DNA from: Chamaea fasciata
Taxonomy: Eukaryota > Chordata > Aves > Passeriformes > Sylviidae
Assembly: GCA_029207755.1 (NCBI GenBank)
Contig: JARCOQ010000001.1
Coordinates: 89,391,637 to 89,455,636 of the forward strand
DNA: 64,000 nucleotides
Direction: 5' to 3'
Position numbers and translations under genes: made by a program. The notes beneath the pieces were generated by a model, which made no database searches, was not told the origin of the DNA, and saw only the letters and a program-made list of their open reading frames with translations. Shown here piece after piece: positions 34,936 to 46,800 of this stretch. Every line of letters begins with the position of its first letter. The stretch's first letter is position 1.

Positions 34936-37555
34936 AAGGCAAGCCTGGAGTGCCCTTCAGGAGGTCAACCTGTACGTCACCAGCTTTTAGGCAAAATCTG
35001 TACTTACACTCTCTTGACAGATGAGTTTCTAACTTAAGCCCCTCCGACGAGGAGGATATCACGGTCCCCTGGTAATTACTGTGTAATTATACGTAGAGCT
35101 GGAAAGGCTCTTCTCGTAATACTTAACTCAATCCTCTCTACAGAAAATTGTGTTCCTGGTAATATGTGTGCAATCTCTTAGTGTGCAAAAGCCCAGCTTT
35201 TTACACTTTGGAAACCTATTACCTCTCTCGTTTCTTCTTTCTTTGACTAAACAAACAAGTATTATAACGTTTCCTCTTCATTGATTGGTTCTTCCCAACC
35301 CGTTCAGCCGTTCTGGCCCTTTCTGTATTCCCTCCCATTTAGTCACACGTTCCACAGTTTGCCACACTGAAGTGGATGCAAGAATGACATAGTTGCTGAC
35401 ATAACATGTAATTGTTCACATCTACTCTTGAGTGCCTGCAGTGTGCACTTATGAAATCTTTGGGAGCATTTCTACATTTATTGTAGCAGAGTGGGGTTTT
35501 TTTTCCCAGGCTGGAATCCTTACTGCAGTGTTTTGTATTGGTGGAAAAACCAGCTGAGCTTTTATCCCTAAGTAAAGCCTCTTCCTCAATCACCTGATTT
35601 CAAGTAACTAATAAAATGAAAGGAAATCTGTGTCCTCCATGTCCCATGAAGCTTTGCTTAGGGCTTGGATAAGGCTGTCTCTGTTAAGTTAGTGTCTAGC
35701 ATGTTAAAAAGGAAATTCTGGATTTTTTTCTTTTCCTGCATTAATAAAATTTCAGCAAAATTTCTCATAGCGAAGGTTGTAACAGCATGTAACTTTGATA
35801 TGCTTCTTTGCAACTCACTTTGCAAGTAAGCAGTGTGAGCCTTGGGTCCGAGTGGGTTGCTCCTGGTTGTTCCCCCTCTATCCAGACTGAGTATTCAGAA
35901 TGCCTCTTAGAGGTCCTTCAGTCAATGCCATCGATCAAGGCTCTCACAAAGCAGAAGCATCCACGTGTTGTGAGGGGAACTAAATTCTCTCACTCAGGGT
36001 CAGTGGATGTCAAGTTGGTGTGTTTGCCTTGAAGGTCAACCTTGTCATGCAAGGATGTTAATTGGGTTGTAACTGGACTTTAGGGTGTTCTGACAAGTGA
36101 CTCCTGCTCTTTTGGGGCAGAATACGCAGTCTGTGTAAATGCGTAAGTGCTGAGAAGGGAAGGCCGAAGCTACAAATGATCCATCACTTGTTGGTTCCTC
36201 CTGCTCTTGGCTGCTCTGCATACTCGTTCTCTGTGGGAGGGTGGACCTTCTTTGCTAGCTGGGCTGCAGCTGAGGCAGAGCCCCTTGTTCCCTGGGGAAC
36301 TCCTACGGATGTGCAGTAGGGAATGACATTGGCACTAGACTGTTGCTGAAGCCGGAGGGAATGGGAAGACAATTCGCATCCACCTCTTCAACCTCCCAGG
36401 CCAGGTTAAACCTTTCCTGGGGGCAGTTAAAAATATGTTTTCTGGTCTGTCCCATGAGTGTATAATTGGAATTCCCCCCCCGCCCCCCCAGTTCTGTGGC
36501 TGTGAGAGCTCTGCAGCAGGTGCAGCACAAAGCAATGTGCACAATCGGCCACGTGTTGCCTCCACGTGCATGAAAGGGCTCACACAGGAACATGTACACA
36601 GTCCGTAACTGTGCTTTCTCTCTGGGTTCCCTGCTGGTATTTTGTGCTGCTTTGGCCACCTCTGCCATCCTTCTGCCATCGGGCCTGGGTTGGTCCTGCC
36701 CTGGAGGGCAGCAGCAGCATCTCTGATCGCTCTGAGCCCATGTCCAGGATGCTCTTTGGACGTCTGGTGGTTCATGTGCAGAGTTAAGGCACTTGCCCTA
36801 AAGCGGGTCGGAAGTGTCTCCATCCATCTTTCTGGGAATGTTGTTTAGCATGTCCTTTTCCTACATGCCAAGCCCTGCCTTGATGTTTGTAGCCTCCCAG
36901 ATGTTCAGATGATTTTTTTTTTCCCTGTGGCATGTTGCTGTAACCCAGCAGGCACGACACTTGATCTTCCTCTGCAGCTTAAAAAAATCTTTTGTCTTTA
37001 TAGACATTCAGAGTAGCAACGCACCTGCCTGTTATATTCTGTTATTCTTACTACTTACACCTTGTGCTTTACTTTGGGTTTCAGAATCTTATTTTAGCAA
37101 GCATAGATGCTGCAATGAGAAAATGGCTTGTTACTATCCTTGGATTTTATTCGGACACTGCAGCTAGTTAATTTGGTTTTGTTGTTTTGTTGGTGTTTTT
37201 TTACTTAAGGAAAAAGGCTGGAACTTGCCCCTTAAAGGTGCTGCTTCAGAGTGACAGTGCTGTTCAGGGGAAGTGTGGGGATGAAAGAACAAAAAGGAAT
37301 GGATGCTGGATAGTTCCCAAAGAGAATTGTTTCCTGATAATGTCAGGCTCACTTTTTACCTGAATGTGTTCCTCAACCACAACATCATAGTAAGTGTTCA
37401 AGAGGGATAAGAAAGATAGAAATAAGTGTATATATGGGGCGTAAGGGGGGTGGTTTCTGAGGCTCCAACTTTCCAGTTTTCCTGTTGGCTCTCTGAAGCA
37501 TGAACTCTAAAACTCAGTTCGTTCAAATTAATGGAAATCTGCAAACCACACTGGG
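34936..37555. other. non-coding stretch, no gene supported
   Basis: Composition returns to background after the CpG island. The longest open frame is a minus frame of 162 codons at 36335-36823, which overlaps a second minus frame of 121 codons. Neither resembles a known family. A C-rich tract (36474-36489) interrupts the region, and two CACGTG sites lie close together near 36551 and 36563. Confidence 0.55.
36474..36489 (+). repeat. C-rich homopolymer-like tract
   Basis: Eight Cs, one G and seven Cs. It is a slippage-prone tract with G-quadruplex potential on the minus strand. Confidence 0.85.
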
Positions 37556-37759
37556 TCATAGAATGGTTTGTGTTGGAAGGGGACCTTAAGGATCATCTCA
37601 TTCCAGCCCTGCTGCCATGGACAGGGACACCTCTCACTTTTGAGACCAGGCTGCTCCAATCCCCATCCAGCCTGGCCCTGGACACTGCCAGGGATGGGTC
37701 ATCCACAGTTTCTCTGGGCAATCTGTTCCAGTGCCTCAGCACCCTCACAGTAAAGAATT
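37556..37759 (-). mobile_element. CR1 LINE 3' fragment
   Basis: In minus orientation this is the last about 200 bases of a CR1 element. On the plus strand it starts with TCATAGAATGGTTTGTGTTGG, continues through a GGGGACCTTAAGGATCATCT block, a CCATGGACAGGGACACCT block and a TCTCTGGGCAATCTGTTCCAG block, and ends at CTCACAGTAAAGAATT. The layout matches the copy at 22905 closely over the same part, so the two belong to related CR1 subfamilies. It is severely 5'-truncated and has no coding sequence. Confidence 0.93.
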
Positions 37760-40700
37760 ATGTGATTAAGTAGAGATATGAGACTTTGTACAGTTATTAA
37801 GCTGACTAATTATATAAGATATGGTGTTGAAATTAATACAGCGTGAATAGAGCAACACAATCTCTTTGAGTTGTTTCAGAGAAAATCCTCAACTTTACCA
37901 ATCCTTGGTGTACATAATTAACAGCTTTCCAAATAATTGAGTGAGCTGCGTAGTATGTTTTATTTTCCCAAATGTGCAGCTTTCCCCTCTGATCTGTGCA
38001 AAAGATAAAGTGAACCCGATAACAGAATGAAGTACCTTACATGATCTCCTAGTTTGAGATGACAGTGAAACACAGAAATATTTTCTGCTTCTTTCACCAC
38101 AGAATGCACTTGAAGCACAGAGCTGCTTAGTGAATGACAGACTGAAAGATGTCTACTGAAGAGAAATTATCTGTGTGTATGTTTATGTACATTGCTAATT
38201 TTGCAATTAAGCTGCTGGGTTGTGATGATGAACAATTGTTGGCTACAGTTGTATGTGTTCAGCTTGTGATTTTTGCACAAAAATATGGACAGCATGAACT
38301 GTACCTATTGTTATTTATTTTTTTTTAAAGGTGATGTCTAATTAGCAGACTTAATTATTTTGTGTCTGTTGAAAGCAACAATAAGGCTTCCAATGTATTG
38401 CCTTTGGGGTTTTTTCAGTACTCATTACAATGTTTCCTGGCTCTCATCGACGCTTCTGAATTACTGGGAAGAGTGTAATTAATCATTCACTTCCTTATGC
38501 TTTCTACTAGACAAACACAGATCATTGCAGGCAAGTTGAAGTAAGGCATTTCAGATTTTCAAAACATGCTGCAGCTAGTGGAAATCTTGAGGTAAGCACT
38601 GCTTCAAACATTCTATCAAACAGATTACAGCACGAGAGGTAACTCAGTGCCTGACTGTAACAGGATTTGATGGCAGACAGTTTATGAGTTGTCTTTGAGG
38701 AAGGATTTCTCTGTCGCTAAAGTCAATAAAAATTCAAGGAAGAAATTTATGGGATTTCTTTTCAGTCCAGCCCAAGTGCATCTAAAGCAACTTGAGAAAA
38801 TAGAGTTCAAATGTTAGAAGATTCAAATTCTGAGCCAAACCTTGTCAGCTGACAGTTCTTTCATTGGGATTTATTTAGGTTTGCTGTATTAAATCAGAAG
38901 TCATATACATAAAAGTTCTGTTTACGCCAAATAGGAAAAGTAAACCAAGTAGACAAGTTCAGACTACAAAGATCAGAGTTTTTATCTTTATTCTGCAAAT
39001 ATGGAACATTTGGAAAGCATTGCGTAAACGGAACTTATGCCAGGTTTTCTGAAATAGTTACCATCTGATTTGTCTGCATGATATTTACTTGGTAAAAATG
39101 CACATTGCTCTGTTTTTGGAAGTGAGAGCTTACCCATGAACTGCAACCTGTAGGGACAGAAAGTTCTTAAACGGTTTGTCAGCAAAAGTTTAAATCTGCT
39201 GCTGTCCCTACCCACCCGAGCTGCTTCCCAAACTCGCATCACCTCTGGAATGAAAGCACTCACCGCACTCGGAGAGCAGCGGCCAAATGTGTATAATGTG
39301 CTGCCCTGTGAGGAGGGGAGGGAACAAGCTGGCCAAGAACTGAGTACAAGTACGTAGCCTAATTTCTTCTGAAAGAATGAAACAATCCTTTTATGTCCTT
39401 GTAGGAAAGCAACAGCTTTCTGTTCTCCCTCTGCAGGCTCCTTTTCTAGAAAACTGTTCTTCAAAAGAGCGGAGTGCAGCAGCATGCTTCAGCCTCCAGG
39501 ATTCACACCGCTAGCTTTAGGAAGTACAACTACTTCTGAGTTATTGCTTAGAGGACTGATAATAATAAAAGCTGACTAGCTTAAAAAAAGGAAAAAAAGA
39601 CCTTGGAGCACTGTTATGTAACTGCTGATAACAATGATTATTATGTTTATCTTGCCAGTTTTAACCTCGTTGTCAATTACCACGTTTCACCCTGGATTCT
39701 GGTCTCTGAGAAATCCATGCTAAAATGAACATTTGTTTCAGCAAAGGCTTCCAACTGAATGCAAGCCACAAAGGGTTTCTTTTAAGTTGGATATTAGTGG
39801 GGTTTTTTTGCTCCCTTCTTCCATCTTCTGAAGGAGGGAAGACAAGTTCTGGAAGCTTGGTTGCTGGTCTAAAACATGAAGAGCATGAAGTCTCTTCAGT
39901 GCTTCTGTGTTAAATGCTGTTTCAGGGCCGTTGCAACTTAAAGGATTTAGTTGCTGAATACTTACCTAAGACCTTTGTTCCCAGTTAAACATAAGAATTG
40001 ACCTTGCCATGTATGGAATATATCAGCAGCTTTGTTTTGTTTGTTTATTTTGGTTTTTGTCTGATTAGTCTTGCTGTATTCATGCTTATGATACAATGTC
40101 TTTAGGTTTTGGAGGGGTAAAACCTGCCATGGTGGTGGAAGTAAAAGCAGTCAGATAAAGGAGAATGTCCTCGCCTGCAGACCGTGGGAACTATTTGAGC
40201 CTGTTTCAGGCTACGGTGCTTGGGCTCACCTTGTTGAAGGCACTTGGCCAAAGACCATCCCACACCTGCGCTGAGAAGGCCACAAAGGCTCGCCAGGAGA
40301 ATGATGGGACATGTAGGTGCCTTCTTTGGTCCTGTTGTAGTCCAAGTACATTATCTTTCTTAACCTGCCCCTTTAGAGTTAAATCTCGTTCCTTTAGTAG
40401 TAGTTCCTGGTAGTAAAGGAACTTCAGTGTTTTAAGTACTGTAAGAGTCCTTGAAGTAGATTTGAGTGGATCTCCATATGAGGGAATTACAAGGAGTGGG
40501 TCCTATGGGCTTTTGAAAAGGGAAAGGAAAAAAAGGGGGAATGTAATTACCGCGCTGGAGACGATTCCAGTCCCTGGGGGAATGACTATTGCGTGAGGGC
40601 TGCCTGTCGGACGGAGTGAGTTTGTAATCTGTTTGTAGTGGCAAATTCCACGCTTGGCTCATTACAGTACCTCAGTCTGAGTTAATTATAGAGTTTGGGA

Positions 40701-43650
40701 TTGGGGGTGAGGAGGAAGACTGGAGTGAAAGCCTCTCTCAGAAAACCCAATTCAAAGGAAAGCAGACTGCAGTTCAGTACCTTTTCTTCTGTCTGACGCT
40801 TCTGCTGCTGAGAGCGCTGCGCCCTTCCTCACACAGACAGTGCCGTCCCCAGAAGGTCCTGTCATGGGAACCCTGTGAAGCAGCCTGCTGTTGGGTGCTG
40901 CTTGGAGCTGGGAACCCTTCAGGCTTATAAACGCTACCGAGATGTTCCAGTATTACTTATTTTTGGGTCACTCTCATATTGATGCATTCCCTTGCGTGTT
41001 TTCTGTTTGTGACCTATTTTTTGATGCATTTCACATCTGGTTTAGCAGCTCTTTGACAACCAGAAAATAGGGCTGTTTACTGAGTTCACAGCTGCTGCTA
41101 ATATCCGTGCAACTAGCCAGAACTGACTGTTTTCTTGCTTAGCTCATCCTGTTGAATGAACCTCTCTGCAGGGTTTGTTGCAAGTTTGTTTCAACTGGAA
41201 TGCTTTCAAAAGTTTCCACACATTTGTGAAATTCTCATACTTCAGCCTTCCTAGAAACCCAGAAACATATGCACCCTCACTAATTCCAGTAACTTTCTTC
41301 TGTTTCCCGTGGCGTAACTGCATCAGTTTTTCACAGATAGTGAAAACAGCCTGTTGTAAATGGGATGAAATTCTTGCTGTCATTAGTTAACACTAATGCT
41401 AGTGAGAGCTTTGCACTCAAACCGAGTCTTTAAGGAAATGAGTCTTCTTGTCTAGTTTAAGGACACTGTTACCTATCAGCTCACATTGCAGTGTTTCATC
41501 ATGGTAACTCAACTACCTTATTTTTCGGTTTTGGTTTTTTTTTGTTTGTTTTTTGTTTTTTGGTTTTTTTTGTATACTGATGATGATTGAAGAGGGGTAG
41601 GAATGTAAATTAACCCTGCAGCATTTCCTTGTACCACCTTCATCGAGTGGCTTGCTCAGGGTGCATCATCCCTCAATGAAGCTGCATTCTGTAAGGCTGA
41701 ATTCCTACCTGTGCTGTCACCTGAGTGCCCGTGGGCGGTTTGCTACTCTTGCAGTTCATTACACTGGGGATTAGTTACTTTCAGGACGGTTGTTCTCACC
41801 AAAGAAAGATGTTATTGGACCTTTGTGGTGTAGGTGCAAGAAGTCACAGCTGTGTGAGGTCTGAGCAGTTTGGTTTTGTTGCTGTTTGATTTGTGCTTAG
41901 ACCTCGATTAGTAGCACGATATGGCTGGCAGCCGGTGTGTGTGCTTCTGGAAGTGAACAGAGGTTTCAGTCTCCATGAAACAGTTAATCTGGGGAGACAC
42001 TTCTTCAATTCCAGCTGTTTGAACCCCTGCCTTAGTCTGCCCTTCCTGATTTTATAATACTGTTCAGTGCTGTTATTGATCATCTCCCAAGTGCGCATGT
42101 TTTTAATAATTGTGTTTCCTAAGCCACATCGTGGATCTCAGCTTTCATGCCTTTCTATGTCCTTGTGAGGTAAACGTTACCAGGTTAGCTGTGATCTGAA
42201 TTACAGATGTGGATACAGAGGCACAAAGGGTATAAAAGATCTGCCAAAGTCATTTCAGTGCATCAGAGAAAAAATTAGGCAAAAAGATTTCTGACTCCCA
42301 CCTATGTCCTACTCTTCCAAGCAATTTTCATGCTTCATTCAATTTTGGAACTTCTGCTGTCACGGTATCTCACAGGTAGCTTTCATTTCTTAATGGTTTT
42401 GAAGATTGATTTTCACCACTCCCACCCCCTGTTCATTTCCACTTGTTAATGAAGTATATTTTGAATTTTCTTTGGTCCATTGTGAAGCTCCTGATGGTGA
42501 CTTTAAAGTACTTTCTGATCCCTACCCGCTGCATCTTAGACAATGACAGAAAATGTGGTGACCAGCTTCTACTCTCATTTTACCAGCTGCAGCCAACAGG
42601 AGATACCAGACCATTTGTTTGGGCTCCTCGTAGGTGGACTAAAATACTTAGCTGCTTTTCAGTTTCCATTGCTCCGCTTCCGATGGCCAGTGTTGTGGGG
42701 TAGCCTAAAAATATTTCTTGTGGTTAACTAAATTTGGAGTGCTTTCTTTGTTTGTTTTGTGACAATGACAAGGTGAGTGCCCATCATAGGAAGCTTGTGA
42801 ACCAATTTTTGGTACCTAGAAGTTGTTGTCCACTGACACCTAGATGCACAACCACCTTCTCTGAACCTCTGTTTCTCTCACCTGTCTCAGATTCTCTGGG
42901 AAGTGAAATCTTGGTTTTCTAGACATCTGCTTGATTTGTTCTAAGGGGAGCCTGAATGAGTAGCTGATACTAAGTACTTAAATTTGAGATGGCTGAATCT
43001 GTCCAAGCAAAATCCCACCTCAGTTTAAGGCAAAATGTAACAGTGGTGGAATAAATGGATTGAGAGTAGGCATTGTGCAGCTGAAAGTGGGCAATTAAGT
43101 GCCTTCTGTTATTTTACACAAGTCTCAGCTTTGCTTTGCTGTACTAGGAGGTAGGAAGAACCAGAAATTAATCCAGTCAACACAGCTGTTTGTGGAGGTC
43201 ATGGTATGTACACAACTCATTGACTCATAGATTCCTTTCCAAAACATTACCTCTTCTACATCTGTGAGTGTCCTCTAATCTTTGTGCACCAAAGCTCATG
43301 TTTGTTCCTTTAGCCTTTTTTCCCTATCTGTGAATTCATTCACCTGGGGAGATGGCAGGTAGTCATCAAGGCAGCCCTCTGCTTCCTGCCCAGGCAGTTC
43401 TGATGAACCCTAAGCACCCTTCCATTTGGTCAGGAAAATCTCTTTCTAAGGTTTTGCTGATGTATCATTCTCTAACTGCAGTCGTAAAATTTATGGATCG
43501 GTAAGCTGGCACCTGTGGACTTGACCTGTATAGGTTCATTATGTCCCTGGGTGGCTGCTGGAGAGGACTGTGGAACAGTGCAAGCAGAACAAATGCTAAA
43601 ATACAGCGAACATCTTTCTCCATGGGGAGATTCGCTGCATTGCAAAACAG
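37760..43650. other. non-coding stretch, no gene supported
   Basis: No recognisable gene. The longest open frame is a minus frame of 165 codons (38988-39485), which starts with ATG but matches nothing I know. AT-rich segments near 38300-38480 contain several TAATTA-type homeodomain cores, which may or may not be a conserved enhancer. A TATA-like CTTATAAACGC lies near 40923, and a T/G-rich run is listed separately. Confidence 0.55.
41521..41572 (+). repeat. T/G low-complexity run
   Basis: The plus strand is T-rich with scattered Gs (TTTTTGG/TTTGTTTG-like groups). Simple low-complexity sequence. Confidence 0.85.
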
Positions 43651-43870
43651 CTGAGGTGAAAAGAGACCACTGGAAATAGTCCACACCCAGTGCTCAACTC
43701 TGCCCCAGGTACCTTGTCCAGTTGTGTTCTGTGTGTCTTCGACCATGGAGACTCCACACCCTCTCTGGGCAACCTATGCCAGTGTCCAATCATACCTGCA
43801 GTAAAAGTTTTATCTTAAAAGGGCATTTAAATAGAGTTCCCTGTATTTTAATTTGTGCCCACTGCAATTA
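43651..43870 (-). mobile_element. degenerate CR1 LINE fragment
   Basis: On the minus strand this is an older CR1 3' region. Recognisable plus-strand blocks are AGAGACCACTGGAAATAGTCC, CCATGGAGACTCCACACCCT, CTCTGGGCAACCTATGCCAG and TTTGTGCCCACTGCAATTAG. Together they follow the CR1 subfamily whose 3' region carries the 'gagactccacaacc...ctgggcaacctgttccag' pattern, which differs from the copies at 22905 and 37556. The terminal repeats are missing, and many substitutions point to an ancient insertion. Confidence 0.85.
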
Positions 43871-46800
43871 GAAAGGAAGAGGCAGTTGTGTAGGTGGATT
43901 TTAGCTAAGTCAGGAGAAAAGAAACAAAGCTTTAGACTGCAGTAAAACAGAATTCTGTAGAAAAAAAGATGAATTTCCGTGACACAGTGCAAATCAGCAG
44001 ACTCTAAAGATTGGAAGAGGGAAATCCTTCCAGCCCCAGCTGAAATAGATGAGGTAGTTCACACCTCTCAGAATTGCAATTTGAGGCAGCCTGAAACACG
44101 TTGGAGAGTGAGCTATGTCAGCATATGCTTTGGAGCATGCTCTCAATTTTATCTGTACATGAGAGCACAAGAAAATTTTCTTATTTTTCAGAGCTGAGCT
44201 GGATTTCTCCAGCACAATTCTGTGGCAATGGGCAAATTCCACAGGAAAGCTTTACAGCCACAGAACATATTAAGTCTGGAACATGGATAAACTGGTTAGG
44301 ATAAAATAGAAACCAGCAGAACCCTCTGCCAAAATCTGAAGTGAAATGAATAGAGGTTCAAAAAAAGTTCATTCAGTATGCCTGGCTCCTTGTTTCCATA
44401 ATTTAAGAATAATTACATTTTTGTCACTGACATTGTTTTTAAATGTCAATAGAAACCAGACAAGTATATTTGTAAACCCAGCCCTGTCACAGTGAATATA
44501 TTAGGTTTTCCAGTACCAGCCTCTTTTAAGTAAGGCTGAGGAAGCATTAAAAGCTCAGTAACTCTCAAGTGTTAGGAAGCCATTGAAAGAGCTTGTTAAG
44601 CTTTATGACAAGCAGGTTGAAATATAATCGGCCTGGAGCTTTGTGAAGGAGCCGGAAAGCTGTGGTTGAAGAGAGGACAGTGCCCAAGAGTTTGCAGACC
44701 AGATGATTTGTGCAAAGGGGATGTTGGAAGGTTCAAGGCAAAATAAACAAATGGGGCTACCCACAGGGACAGTGTTAAGCTGAGACCAAAGTGCTTCCTT
44801 AGCTTGGTTTCTTAACACCAGTTAGACTGTCTAACCAAGGAAGGCATTTTCAGTTAAAGTTTCTTTCTGTCCACACTCAGGCCAAGGGGCCATTTTCTGT
44901 TACCTAATTGAGCACATTTCTTCTGACCCAACTTTCCTTAGCCTTTTACCTAGTGAGACTGCGGGTCTTCCTGCTAATCCAGAACAGCATATGATTCTCT
45001 TCTGACAATCCTAGATGGGTTTGGTTAACTCTGTGCTTCCCTACTGGCTCTGTTCTAGTCCCTCTGCTTTGGTATTGTGCTAAAATAGGCCACCTTCTTT
45101 ACGTGTATCATTCATTTTGTGGTGGAAGCTTTTTGGTTCTCATGTCTTCTACTAGACCAGCTTGGGTACCTAGGAAATGTAAGTTAGCCTCTGGCAAGAT
45201 AGATCCTGCTAACCCAACAGATGTATTTTCCATGCTCTTGGATCCTCTGCCACGGCACAAGCAACAAGAAAAAGAAATGAATAAAGGTTGTTCCTAGCAT
45301 TTATAGTTTTGAATGCAAATTTGAAGATATGAGCTGAGTGCAGTAGTAACTTACGTGACTTGCAGGCCTCTTTAAGCTGTAACTTGGAGGCGTGTACTTA
45401 GTCTTGTTCATACCACCCTGGGATTGAGAGCTCCCCAGGAATCTTTTTTTTAAAAAAACCCTTGACCTTCAATGGAGATGCATACTAAAGAAAATGTAAC
45501 TCTACAGAGACGTCTTGGCCTTGTAATAATCACTGCATCCAGTTCATGGGGTCAAATTCTGTGTAATTCATACGCCTGTCAAAATGTCACTGAGCTAAAG
45601 TTATCTATCACTCTAAAACTAGGTTCTAGAGGCCCTGAGCATAGGTATCATCACTAGATTATGTCAGCTCAAGAATGAGTTCCTTGAGAAGTGGATCAGG
45701 GAGCTGTTACAGCTAAGCAGTTGTTATGGCTGTAGACGGCTAGCTAGAGAATATTACATTACACTAAATTTTTTCCCAAAGGATAGGAATTTTTTACGCT
45801 TATTTTCCTTTTTTACGGATATGACAGATCTGGGATATGTAAAAGAGAAGAGAACAGGGAAGCAGGAACATTTTTTAAAAAGCCCAGTGGTTTGAAATCG
45901 TAGCTTTCTAATACCTTTTTGAATTTATATATATGTTCTCTCTCTTCTACATAACATATCTGGGTGGGAAAAAAAAGTCTTTCCTGTTAAGGTTGTAAAC
46001 TGCCAGTGTTTGTTACTGAACTTTCCAGATTATCCCCTGTAAACCTAAGATTATTTGCCCTAATCCCTGCTGCACCTTAAACACATCACCAGGCATTCAC
46101 CAAAGAAAGGTTAGTCCCAACTGCCTCTGCAAGCACATCTCTGAGTCACTACAGACATTCTTCGTGTAATTCAGTGGTCCCTGAGCAGTTCCAAACAGGC
46201 CAACTCATTCCAGCCCTACCAACATATTCCTCGCTGAGTCAGGAAGGACACAGAGCCTTTGCGTAACCCTGCTGCCATGCAGAAATGTCACTGTCTGTGA
46301 ACAATACCAGATTACACCAGACAAAAACCCACTCTGAAGGGAATTTCATCATTAAAAACCAGAACAAAACGAAATGATAACATGCTCTATTCAGAGTACC
46401 TAACAGATACTGGGTATCTAAACCTACATTCCTCCAAACTCACATACTTGGGGGTGTATGGAACCATCCTGTGCAGCAGTGCTTGGCTACACCACAAAAC
46501 AAGGACAAATTTCTTCACTGCATGTTTATTTATACCACATCTCTTTGGACGTTCTCCTCTCACTGAGTGCAGTAGCCGGAACCTGTTCTTCCAGCTCCAT
46601 TATATAAAGGTAAAAGTCTCAACTTTAAAAACCAGCATCGCTGGACTTGAAAAACGTTAATCTTCTCCCGTTTTATGGCTCAGGAATTCATACTCTGCTA
46701 CTGACCAGCTCACTGACTTTCCTGTAACTGAAATTTTGTTACGGTAAGTTGAAGAATTCTGTGAAAATCTAGAATTATCTTCTCTTTTTCACATTATATA

